Shown here piece after piece: positions 24,770 to 35,883 of a stretch of 64,000 nt of DNA. The translations under genes were made by a program, and so were the position numbers. Source of the stretch: Breviolum minutum Mf 1.05b.01 (Eukaryota > Sar > Dinophyceae > Suessiales > Symbiodiniaceae); assembly GCA_000507305.1 (NCBI GenBank), contig DF239245.1, positions 212,098 through 276,097 of the forward strand, read 5' to 3'. Below the pieces are notes generated by a model. It saw only the letters and a program-made list of their open reading frames with translations. It ran no database searches and was not told where the DNA came from. How positions within the stretch are numbered: the first letter of the stretch is position 1; every line of letters begins with the position of its first letter.

Positions 24770-26876
24770 GAGCCATCAAAAGGAGCCCCTGCCAAGAATC
24801 ATGAGATCAGAACAACCCTCTGAGACATTGAGCCAGAAAATAAATGCACCAATGTCATATGAAGGTGCATTACATGACTAGATGGAACACGATAACTTCA
24901 CTTAATTTCACGCATTTGCCTAGATAAATGCTACACATTCAATGCAGCAAATGGTGCTGACAAGATGTCGCATGTCAAACGTGAAGCGAGCAGACGACCG
25001 GTACGCGCGATTTCCTCGGAGTCCCGGAGCACAAAAAATGACCAAACAACACAGCGGAATGCCGCGGTATGCCGCATGCTTTGCAAATTGTACTGTTTGC
25101 CCAAAATTCATTTTGGTTTATCTTTGTTCTTTAAAGCCGGGCTCACGATTAGTCCCGGTTTGACCACCAAAATGTTTGTCAGTACATTGTTTGTTACAAT
25201 GTTTGTAACTCCTCTTGTTTCAGAACATAACAACTCAACATGATTCAACATGTACTTACGTTTATTTCATTTATTTTGTATGTCCAGGTTTGCCCCTTCA
25301 ACGGTTTGAGCTTTCCAGGTGTCACGTTTAGAGACCACTTGGGTGGATCCACGAGTTCGTGTGGTGTCAAGGCCCAAGAGAAGTCACTCCCAGTTGTTTT
25401 TTTGAGAGGGAAACTTCACTGAAGTGATTTTTCAACATGGTTTCAGTGAAGGTTAGTGATTAAAACACAACAGAATTTCTTTGGTTGTTGAAGCGCGGGT
25501 GGAAGTAATACGCAGAAACCAAATCTTGTGTTTCAGGTTCTGCTTCCAAGAACTATCAAGTACAAGAGTGTTTCCCTTCCTTGTGTCCTGTCCTAACAGT
25601 GTCCTCTTAAATGGATGGTTTCCCATTCAGAGTTCTGCAGGTTTAGAAGGCCTTGCAGCATCACTGTGAAAATTTCAAGGGATCTGACTTGAAAGAAACC
25701 AAAACATCAACAACAATCGATTTTTCCAAAAGAGGTGTCTTTTTGTTGAAACACCTTGCCCTGTGAGTTGGTCGTGTTACTCCTAAGGTCTGACTCCTTG
25801 CGTGGCCTCATTAATGCCTGGCGGTACCTGCCACAACAGGTGTGTGCTTAGGGCCTTGGTGGTTGGAAGTCCCACGTCGCAATGGATTTCCTCTTTTTTT
25901 GGTTTCTTGAAATTTGTGAATGACTAGAGACAGAGACTGTTCAATAATAGCAAGCTGTTTTTCTGCAGCAGTTTGGGACATCAGGAGCTATCATTGAGCT
26001 GATTCTTATGGTCAATAGAAGAACTTTGATATGTATACTGTATAATGTTCATATAATTATACATATACACATATTTGCACCCATGTGCATAGATACGATC
26101 TAGTTTGGGGGCATGCCTAAACCATGTAACAGTGGGAAAATAATCAGCACCATTTTACAATACGCACCTTTGTGAATCTTCCTTGTCCACTGTTGCAATC
26201 TTAGTTTCCAGGACGTAAAAACTATAGTATCTATATGGAACAAAGATTGATCATTGCGCTCAACAAGTGTGATGGATATCAAACAATGTGATTTCCATCC
26301 ATCGTTTTTGTATCCTTCAACATTGACCAGGAAGGTTTGCAGCCTGAGTGCGGCTTCCCGTTGAGAGTTGATGGGTTGACATGTCGGGTCAAACTGCAGG
26401 GTGTTTAGCGAAGACATCTCGCTGTTTTTTTTTTAAAGGGTTTCAATTCCCTCGGTTGCTCCTAAGATAGATCTATGTTCATCATGGCATCCCCCTTCTT
26501 TTCTCAGACCAGCTCAATTTGACATCGAATTACTTCTTGGAGTCTATGTTGATGTGTCAGAAAACTTCAAACCTGTCAAAAAGGAGATTGAAGTTCGAGA
26601 ATGTCAAGATCCGAAACAGAGGAGTGTTTTTTTTTGCATCGCTTTGACTTTTCAGCCCAAGCAATGACATGTGTGTTGATGGGTACGGTACGTAGGATTC
26701 ATGTCCCGCATCGCCCCTTGGTGAACAAAATCGATTGGAAAGACAGCATCACGAGTGTTGAGAAGCAAATATGAAGTGTTTCCCAAAATGAGGACAGTTG
26801 GTAAACTATGATATTAAACCGCACTTTGGAACCTTTTGAAAAGTGTTGCTGCTTCCAGCACCAAAATTGCTCCCCC
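24770..26876. other. Probable intergenic region between the RRM gene and the pfkB gene
   Basis: No family motif is recognised on either strand. It holds short T-runs and AT-rich patches. A candidate trans-splice acceptor, CTTCCAG at 26,853-26,858, lies 18 nt upstream of the pfkB ATG. Confidence 0.4.
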
Positions 26877-26984
26877 ATGCGCTTCCACATCCTTGGCGAT
26901 GCCTTGGTGGACGTCGTGGCTGGTGGTTTGGTAAAGCTGCCAGAAGCGGATGGGGATGCTACGGCCGAGACTATGACCTTGCGG
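26877..26984 (+). CDS. pfkB first exon with start codon
   Basis: ATG at 26877 opens MRFHILGDALVDVVAGG, the N-terminal beta-strand and GD-x-x-x-D of pfkB kinases. The ATG is chosen because the family begins two to four residues before this strand. The donor is near GCGG|GTGGGT, uncertain by one base. Confidence 0.85.
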
Positions 26985-28426
26985 GTGGGTGCCTTTAACC
27001 GCATAGATGATGGAAAGTTTCATTGAATATCCATTGGGTTTTTCAATGTGTGTGAATAATACTTGGGGGTGTGTGACTGTTGGAACGAAGAATAGGTGTT
27101 TTCATGATCCAAGATCCAACCTGAGCTGGTTCGAATTCTGTAATGTCCAACTGCGCAACCATTCAGAATGCAGCACCGTGCAGTGGAACAATGTGGAACA
27201 TGTAGGAACCTCGGGTATTTCATGGTTCAGTGGTGTGGAGCTTTAGGCACATCGTGATACATCACACTTCTTCTTGAGATGATTTTCACGAGCATACCCT
27301 TATGGGAAATCCCTAAGACCTCTATGGTGGGTATATGTGGTTTGTTGAATTGTAATTCTGAGGAATCCCAAGGATTCACGATATATTCTGCGGATTTCTG
27401 CGGTATATATATATATACATTATACATCGTTATATAAAGGGCGCACAGCCCGTAGTCACCGTAGTCCCTTGAACTTATGTATCTTTTGCGAAACTGTTGC
27501 GAAGCTAGTCCTTTGGTAATGCCAGGTGGAAGTGCATTAAACACCGCAGTGCACTTAGCCTCATTGGTTGGGAATGGCCGTGTGTCTTTTTACGCGCCTG
27601 GGCAGCCAGGATGACGGACGTTGGACCTATGTACCTTCAGATAATGGGATTTGGGTTGGTGGTGTGGAGAGCTGGCATAATATAGAACAGTAGATTCTCA
27701 TGCAGCTGATGGATACACTGAAATAATGCACGATTCATATAGTGGAAAAAAGTCACATATATCATCATCATATATATATAGCAGAAAACACATCAAAAAC
27801 TGTGATTCTTACATCTATGGCATATTCTATTTTGGACCATCCAGACGTCCCCCCGAAATGTCCAAGAAAACGTCGTCCGTTTCGAGACCTTCCAAGGCGT
27901 CTGTGGGCAGCGATGCCTTGGCTGACACGATACGTGAGCGATTGGAAGCTGATGGAATTGAAGCTTGGAAGGTCACAAGCCTCACCGATCTGGTCGGTCA
28001 TGGCGTTATTGTTTGGTGAATTCCTGGTTGATGATGAGCTGTTCAAAACATGGAGATTTTTCACATGCCCCCCGATTGAAGAAAGGTGGTTGCAACAGAT
28101 GATCAGTGGGATTTGCAGACTGTTTGCCTTGTTTATGCTGCAAGGTTCGGTGAATCTTTGAATACGTCATACCTGGAAAGGTGCATGTTGAACAAAGATG
28201 ACTAGTTCAAAATAGACTGGACCTGTTTTAGTCAACAAAAGTTGAAAACCATATGGCACGAACTGCACACTGGAAGTGTTTTGCTTGGCTGTCAATCAGT
28301 TTTGCCCTCACCCCAAGGACGCCAATCTACAACAAGACTCGAAATCCACGGGCACTTGTGTGGTTACTTGATAGAGATGTTGTTACTTTTTGGGACGCTG
28401 AGTGCAATTTGCTCCAATCTGCTGCT

Positions 28427-28481
<55 letters not shown>

Positions 28482-28485
28482 GTGG

Positions 28486-28541
<56 letters not shown>

Positions 28542-31500
28542 TCGACTCGCGAGCTAGCTATCTGGATCCGAAACCTGGGTTTCAAGATCCTGAAGCAGTT
28601 CCAGTTCCGACCTCGTCTGCAATTGCTTAAGCGCTTTTAGACATCACCATCTTTCCCAAAATTTCCAGGGCTTTTGCAGACATTCAACCCCAAATCATAG
28701 TTGCTTCCACGGGCTTGCCCACGAGAAAAACTGATTGATCCCTCAGTGCTTCTGAGACTCTGGCCCCATGCTTCCATGCTTGGCACAGTTTTCTGCATGG
28801 TCGGCCAGGATTCACAAGGTTGTTGTGGTTTCCCCATCCGCGCAAAAAAAACAATCCCTCTCCACAACTTTTTCAAACATGAAAATCCTCCAACATTTTT
28901 GTCCCTCCCCATTTTTGGATCTTCATTTCTTTCTAATTCATTGATTCCCTATGTTTTTGTTATGTTTTTTTTGTGTTGCCTAGAAAAATCGTTCCCTTTC
29001 CCAACGAGGTACTGAGTGGTGCCTTCGGTCGTTCCTTTGTCACTTGCTACGGTGCAGCCGTTGAGCTTTGTGCAGAATGCTTTCAGCGTGGAGTGGAGGA
29101 GGCATTGGGCTAAAAGCCATATGGCACGGGGAATGATTTACATATGAATTTGATATTTACATATGATTCATTGATATAAGATTCATAATATTGATGATAT
29201 TTGAAATAGATGTAAGGGTGAGGTGATGAAAGGTGTTTTTTTATAGTTGGGTAGGCAGGGCGTACAGATAGATTGGTTGGATGAAAGGATTTGAGATGAC
29301 AACCAAATCAGCAGACCTTGGAGAGGCTCAGATCCCCCCGCAACATCAGATATGCGGCAACAATGAGGTGACAATGCAGCGCTAGCGCTAGATTTCAAGT
29401 ATCCATCTATAGTATGGTGAGGGGATTCATCATTTAGGAAGGATTCAAATTCAAAGTCGGCACCCTTCTGGTAGGCTAAATGGTGCTGGTATTGTTTATG
29501 GACTGGTAGCTTTGAATTTCCTTCTTTTTTTGTAGCAAAACCAGTTGCTAGATATTGATTTAATTTCAGTATCACTATCAGCCTATCAGAATTAGAAACA
29601 CACTAAGTGTACTGTATACCAGTATGTGTAAACATGTGCAAGACCAATTGATGTAGATCTTCTGATTCTTTTACTAATAGTTCAGAATCTTATTTTTTTT
29701 ACAGCTCTGCTTCAGGCAATGGAGCTTTCGGATGAGCCGGTGACTGAGACAAAAAAGCATCGAGTTGGCGTGATTGATCTTTAATAGTCATGGAAAACCA
29801 CCCTTCCACTTCATCCATCCAGCTATCTATCCAACGCTATGAAAGGCAACACTGGGAGTATTGAACGTTGAAGCATTAAACAATGCTGGGGTTACCTCCA
29901 AGGTGCATGTCCACTTGGGAGGTATGCAACTTGCCACAGTTGATGGGTTGATTGGGTCGGGGTAAACGGGGTAAACGGTAAAGCTGAGTCTTAAAATGAC
30001 ACCCAAGCGTTTGGTCTATGGCAATGGGAAGGGGTAAGGAAACAAATACTTTGGTACTTTTGGCCAAGAGATGGTCACGCTTCTCTTCAGCAATGTAGGG
30101 AATTTTAAATACAACCGTGTATAATTACTGTAAATGGATACATGTGTACATATCTATATCATTCTATATCTACACATCACATATATACAAATATGGACTA
30201 TGCACATATACATTTAAATAACACACATTGTCCTTCTGGACTCTAGATAAAAAATGCATGGGAAAATATCTTCCTTTAAAGAAATAAACAATTTCTATTG
30301 GTAGCGCTTTGCTCCAGGACTGCATTCTCTTGGTAATACGGTCAAGTTCCTCCAACACATGTATGTGCAAACCCTCAGCAAACGTTTCACAGGAAGACTG
30401 ATGTACTTCTTTTGAAATTGTCTTTTCAAGAACTTGTGAGCACATCTTTCGACAATCCAACACCCGCAAAGATTCGTAGTTGTACATCATCTATACATCA
30501 TGTTAATTCATGTTACATGTTACGTAGTAATCTGGGGTAGTCATTACAACCCCCACAAACAATTGAGGGTAAGTGAAATAAAGTTTTTCAATTGAATACG
30601 AAGAGAATCTTCTTGTGCGACTGGTTCTTTATTGGTAAATGTATTGGGGACCATGGACTGGATTTTGTATTGGAAAATGTATTGCTGGTTGGCTGGCTGC
30701 TTGCTGCTTTTGCTTTCTTTTTCCTTTTCCTTTCATCGGATAACAAAAATTGGCCCCCAAAAAGTTGGACCGCTTTATTCACGAATCCCTTTATTAATCG
30801 TTTCAGGGAGTAAGCTCACTTCCACTTCGTTTACTACCTCTATGGTGAGCATCTCTCCGCAGTTTGGCGAGGTACTCTTACGGAGCACGTTTGCGCAGCA
30901 GCCTGGCTCCGCTACTGCAGCGCTGGCGGCGTGCAACACCATGCAAGCGTTTCAGTGTGTCGGTGGAGGTGAACGGTCATGAGGCCGCGTCACCAGCAAG
31001 GGCAGGGATTGAGAGTAGGAAGTTGTATAGCCCAAATCCTTGGGGTCCTACAGTGGCATGCAGGTTGCAGGTGAGGGTTTAATCAATCGCTGATTGGTAA
31101 CTCATGACCGGTGGGATTTTGCCAAGTTAAAAGTGGAAAGAGGAGGAGCTGGGAGATGTTTCAGAGGGTGATCAATGATAAATGATAAAATGTTAAATTG
31201 CTAGAGATCCAAAGCAGATTGGCAGGGAAATTGAGCGGCACAACAAGATATCCCGAGATCCTTGCCAGGTCGATCAGCTCCAAGGCGTTACGGGGCCTCA
31301 ATCTCATAGCGAAAAGGGATGTTATCCATATGGATTTTAATCAAATTCTTTTCTGTGATTTTTGGATGTGTGGATCATGCAAACATTTATAGTAGCATTT
31401 CCTACTGTCAGGAATACCTGCGCATCCAAAGCTTCTTCCTACAGCACGGTGTCTGGAATGATTGAAGAAACATGCTAGACATTTTGGGTTCTTGTGGAAT

Positions 31501-33958
31501 TTTCATTTTTACGGTGATTTTCGATTTAAAGTAAAATGCAAAGGTACAATGGTTTCGGTTTGATTTCCTTCAACCTTACCAGCTTGGCAAATTACAAAAA
31601 AAACTGGTCTTTCTTCCAAAGTTTCAAGAGTCTAAAGTCAATTTTGTTGGTTTCGATCAGGATGCCTGCCCCCAATCTTTTAGATCAGCATTGCTAAAAG
31701 CTGCGCCACTGGTTCAAATTTCCTTCAAAGACATGGATGGTCGAGCCATGAGGAGAGCCTCCTTGAGGATGTCAACCATTTTTCATGGTGAAAGTGAAGG
31801 GCTTTTCATCAGCATATTTTTTTTTGGCCGGGACGAAACACATTGAAAATATATGGACATTAGTTGGACATTAGCTGCCCGAGCCAAACATTATCCTGAG
31901 GTTCGCGATCTTTTGCCCATGATTGACCTCTTCAAAGGTAACGTCAAGGAGGTTGGAAGGGGGCAGAGCGGAGGTGCAAGATAGCAAAATTCCATACGAG
32001 AATGAAAAGTTTCAATGACGACCTAAAAAAAAATACCGCATCCATCTCCCGTCCTTCCGATCTGCAAATGCGCAGGTGGAGGCGCTGTTGGGTTGTGAAT
32101 GGAATGAGGCCATGACACAGTTGGTGGCAGGTGTGGTGCACCCAGGGCGTTGGTGGTAGTAAAGATAGTAAAGGTCTCTTCGCTAGTCCTTGTGGAGGCT
32201 TGGTTGTGGCAAATCTGGATGTATGGTAGATGACGTTAAAGTTTTTGCTTTTACAGAGGAGTCACACTAGGGAAAACCCTGTAATGATATGGTATCATAT
32301 ACTGAAGTATCAGTGGAAGTAATCAATTGCCTGACTTTTCTTATATTGTCTCAGTATCGTCTCTATGAAATTGCTGCGGTTTGTCTGGTTGGGTGCCCCT
32401 TCAAACAGTGATGGTGTGTTGAGGGTGACACCGGCTGAACAGATTTAATTTGCGACAATCGAAGCCAAAAGCCGTGTTTGATGAATTGCTCATATTTGGC
32501 AAAGTCTCTTATCTGCGATTACATCAATTGCATACTCGCAGGTTGTATGTGAAGAATGGTCAAAAAATATGAGATCAGGTTATACCAAATGCGCAACACT
32601 GGAAGCTGGCCCTTAGCTCACATAATACTGGCCACTTGTGTGAAGAATGGGAGGGATGTGGGCTCGGAATCCTTGTCTCTTTTCGGGGCTTTGTGGTTCC
32701 ATGCGGCATGAAACACTTGGTCGTGATATTCAAGATCCTTTGTGTCACACTTTCTCATGTGGTTTTGCAGTAACGGGACACAAAAAAAAAGTCAGCTCTG
32801 ACGGGTTTCAGGGACAAACCATAGCCTTATCCGATCGGTACTTTTGTGGAGTTCAACAACACATGATCAAATATGTTGATCTTTCCAGATGTTCGCAACA
32901 TTTTTCAAGCATCCCTTCTGACATCACAGAACGACGTTCCCCCTCAACGGAAGGTGGCTGTGCAGCGGTCATCACCCATGGTGCCGAAGGACGCTCGAGC
33001 ATGCTGAGTTGGACACATACCATTATTCAGATGAGACCTTGTCATTGTCTTGAAGCTAGATTCACATATGCACATTAAGCATAATCATAATATACTAATA
33101 TACTCACTATGATTTCTATTTTTTCGCCACGGGTGTTCATCCTTCAGTGCCATAAGCATTGTTGGCTATTTGCCATCCTTTAAGGCGCATCATGGCGTGA
33201 TGCCAATGGCGCTGGTGAAGTGGTGTCGCCGGATGTGATGCCAGCGGACTGCACGGGCGCTGGCGATGCTTGCACCGCAGCCGTGTTGGCCAGTTGGACG
33301 TTGCTTGGTTGCCTGGGAGATGGGAGGCTTCATCCTGGGCTAAGCCGCTAAGCTTATGGAAGAAACACAGTTGGGGGTTTTGCGGGTTTAGCTCGATGTT
33401 GAAGGGGGGGATATCAATGATCCAGGTTGGGTGAAGACTTGGAAGCTGCTACCACCTTCGGTTGCGCTGCCGGAGCTTTGAACTGTACTTATCTTGGTGG
33501 TTGCCACTTGGGTGTGCAAATTTGGTGGGGAGTGTGAGGGAATATCAGGTCTTGGGTTTTTTGGATCACTGATTACTTGGTATGTCCTATTTTACAAAGA
33601 CACTCAGAACCCTTTTATATCATGACTAAGTTTTATGTACATAGTGTTCTCTTCTTTGTGTTTACACACCCATGTACCCTTCTTCTTGCTGCTGATGGTC
33701 TCCCCTTCTTTTCCGTCCAAACATCTAGAATTCTCATTTTTGCATACCTTCTTTGGCTTAAGGTAGTATACTATAATCTCATATGTATATGTACATATAT
33801 TTATCATATACTGTATATAGTATATCTGTATGCACAGAGAACATTTTCAGAACCTTTTGGTACTTGGTACCTTCACTTCAAACAGAATCACCAGAGGTTG
33901 CTGGGATATTCTTTCAAACGAGGTGAAACACCCATCTCTCGAGCTCGGGACTCAGTAA
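26877..33958 (+). CDS. pfkB/ribokinase-family carbohydrate kinase, multi-exon
   Basis: Exons: 26877-26984 (ATG; MRFHILGDALVDVVAGG), 27526-~27609 (GGSALNTAVHLA, the pfkB signature-1 region), ~27897-27971 (DALADTIRERLEADGI), 29009-~29073 (VLSGAFGRSFVTCYGA), 29903-29921 (VHVHLGG), 31901-31948 (VRDLLPMIDLF), 32076-32130 (VEALLGCEWNEAM), 32954-32989 (GCAAVITHGAEG), 33185-33307 (ADCTGAGDACTAAVLASW, with the GAGD anion-hole/catalytic motif) and 33426-33511 (LEAATTFGCAAGALN). A possible last exon is 33923-33958 (TAA 33956). The family phosphorylates sugars or nucleosides with ATP, and Asp of GAGD is the catalytic base. The substrate cannot be told. From 31901 to 33307 the phases join exactly, using two GA donors. 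About one exon near 30-31.8 kb is missing. Confidence 0.9.
27526..27609 (+). CDS. pfkB exon with GGSALNTAVHLA signature
   Basis: After ATGCCAG it reads GGSALNTAVHLASLVG and VSFYAPG. The GG-x-x-x-N-x-A substrate-binding signature is intact. The 3' end is uncertain. Confidence 0.85.
28421..28541. repeat. (GCT)n/(GAT)n trinucleotide array
   Basis: Five to six GCT units run into about 34 GAT units with one GGT interruption. It lies in a pfkB intron. Confidence 0.97.
29009..29073 (+). CDS. pfkB exon VLSGAFGRSFVTCYGA
   Basis: Begins after CAACGAG. It matches the strand pair that carries the R-S/T-F-V/L-T-C/Y-x-G segment in pfkB kinases. Confidence 0.8.
30550..30838. repeat. Dispersed repeat, copy 2
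   Basis: The second copy of the element at 11,785-12,125 lies in a pfkB intron. Conserved blocks are at both ends (GAAATAAAGTTTTTCAATTG near 30,575 and CCTTTATTAATC near 30,788). The centre is unrelated or deleted. Confidence 0.75.
31901..32130 (+). CDS. pfkB exons around the F-x-x-N-x-x-E region
   Basis: Exon 31901-31948 (VRDLLPMIDLFKGNVK) uses GA donor AAG|GAGGTT. Exon 32076-32130 starts after GCGCAG (VEALLGCEWNEAM) and ends in phase 1 at GTGTGG. The usual P-N-E is altered to G-N-V, so this loop is atypical, or else GT donor GTAACG at 31938 is used instead. Confidence 0.7.
33185..33307 (+). CDS. pfkB exon with catalytic TGAGD motif
   Basis: Joined in phase to 32954-32989 (ending GAE, GA donor). 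It reads GASWRDANGAGEVV, then DCTGAGDACTAAVLASW, the C-terminal pfkB signature with the catalytic Asp. Donor CTTG|GTTGCC. Confidence 0.9.
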
Positions 33959-35883
33959 AACGCGGGCGGCGACCGTGGTTTTGCTCCAACCTATCAACTT
34001 ATTGGAGATGAGTCATTTTAAGGTCAACCAGGTGGCTTCAATTTTTCCGTCACTTGAGTCATAGTTGGGTGCGAGTTTGGAGTGATTGCCATGGATTTAA
34101 CCTGAATGAACATGTTGGTGAAGCTGTGGGGAAATATCTGAGATCCTATTCTAAGGTCTAGCAAACCAGGTATAAGCCTCTTTTGAAACTAAGTGAAGCG
34201 ATGATGTTGCAGTTTTTTGCCTTTGCCTGGGTGTATGTTCGTGATGGCGATGATGGATGAGGATGGCATCATGAAAAGATATGAAAAGCTTCAAGTGATA
34301 GGAAGGGTCAGGATACTTGAGCTTTCGATTCTTGCTAGGAATTAACATCGAGCAATATGAAACATGGTTCCATTTTTAGGAGGGCGACCTTAGATCATGT
34401 CCAAAGTCTCCATTGAATGAAGAGTCCCAAAAAACAAGTCCCTGTCAAGAAACAGACGCATATCTTTACACTGCCAGGATGCCATTGAGGCTTTGCTGAG
34501 CGAGCAGAAAAGACTGTGGTAAAACAAACCTGGCGGAACGCCTTTGTGCCTGTAAATTATGGGCCGATACTCTTAGATTTTGTGTTGTATTTACAACTTT
34601 AACAGAAAAGAACTGATGACATTCTAGCAGATGGTCCATTTCCGTGCTACCAGTTTGCAGCAGTTCAAGACGGAATGAACATGGGACCAACTGCACAACA
34701 CACAGAGATCTTTGTATCACGAAGCAACTTGAGGAAGATGTTGAGCCATGTTGGGTCACAAATTCTTGAAGTTTTAATCCCCACAACATCCTCTCGGCTC
34801 TGAGTTCATGCTGGGCTCTGAGTTCATGCTCCCCTCGTTTTCAACCTGAATTCACCAATAAATCGAAGACACCGGGCTGTCACATCTGGGTGTCTGAGGA
34901 TTACGGATGCTGAATTTTTCCAGGCTTTACACTTTGCAACTTATCCCAGGCAGGGTGAAAGCAAAGAATGGATTTGTTATATCTACAGGCACATAATGTG
35001 TATTCAGACATATGTATATATATATATGTTATGTACATTGTAAAATCTGTCTATTGCAGGATACCTCATGGTCTTGAAAGGTTTGATGATATGAGTGCTG
35101 AAGGGATGTGCATGTCATGAACGTTCTGCCAAGTGGACGTTGCTGCCTTTTTTGGAAGCAAACAGGGTATCTCTACATAAAACGCTGGCGGTGTCATTTT
35201 TTCACTCTCAAAACATATATAAGTTTATCTATTCCCCCCAGAAGTCTTCAGAACAGAAACATGACGTTTTCCAAGAAGATTGCAAGATGGGTGTAACATA
35301 ATCTGCACTTTTTCAAAACATCACTGACAATTGAACTCCTGTCCCAGGCGTGTGACTGGTGTGCAAATCGTGGTTTATGCGCCCGGATTCCGAGTTGAAG
35401 CTACAGGGCTGTAGTTGGCCCACCGTGGGTTTCGAAGGTTCGGCAGTCTTGGGGTTGCTCCGATCCCTAAATTTCCGATGGCATTTGAGGAGCCAACTTA
35501 TATGATAGTGGTAGTAATTTGGATGATCCTATAGAAAAATACCTTGGATCAAATGGACAACCTGGTCGGATTCCAGAATCCCCCAATCCATCCATGGCAA
35601 AAAAGTGGTCCCATACCACCTGGAAAACCACCCTCTGGAATCACCACCTGCTGTTTGAAGCTGAGAAAACACGTAGCTCAGGAACAAGGATCACAAGAAT
35701 TTGGAGTTGCTTCAGCAGCATGCACCATTCCCGGTGAAGATCCTCCGGCAGGAGATGGCCAGAAATAAATTTTGGAGAGTTGATTGGCCCTCTGATAGTG
35801 CCAAGCATATGAGTTTTGTATGAGTGGTAAATGGTTGCTGATTTTGGTTGGCGTTTATTCGACACTCAATATCCAAGTTGCAG

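Noticed and set aside
33577..34011. 144-codon + ORF
   Set aside because: AT-rich intron-like sequence over most of its length. At best a 36-nt part (33923-33958), read in a different frame, is a pfkB terminal exon.
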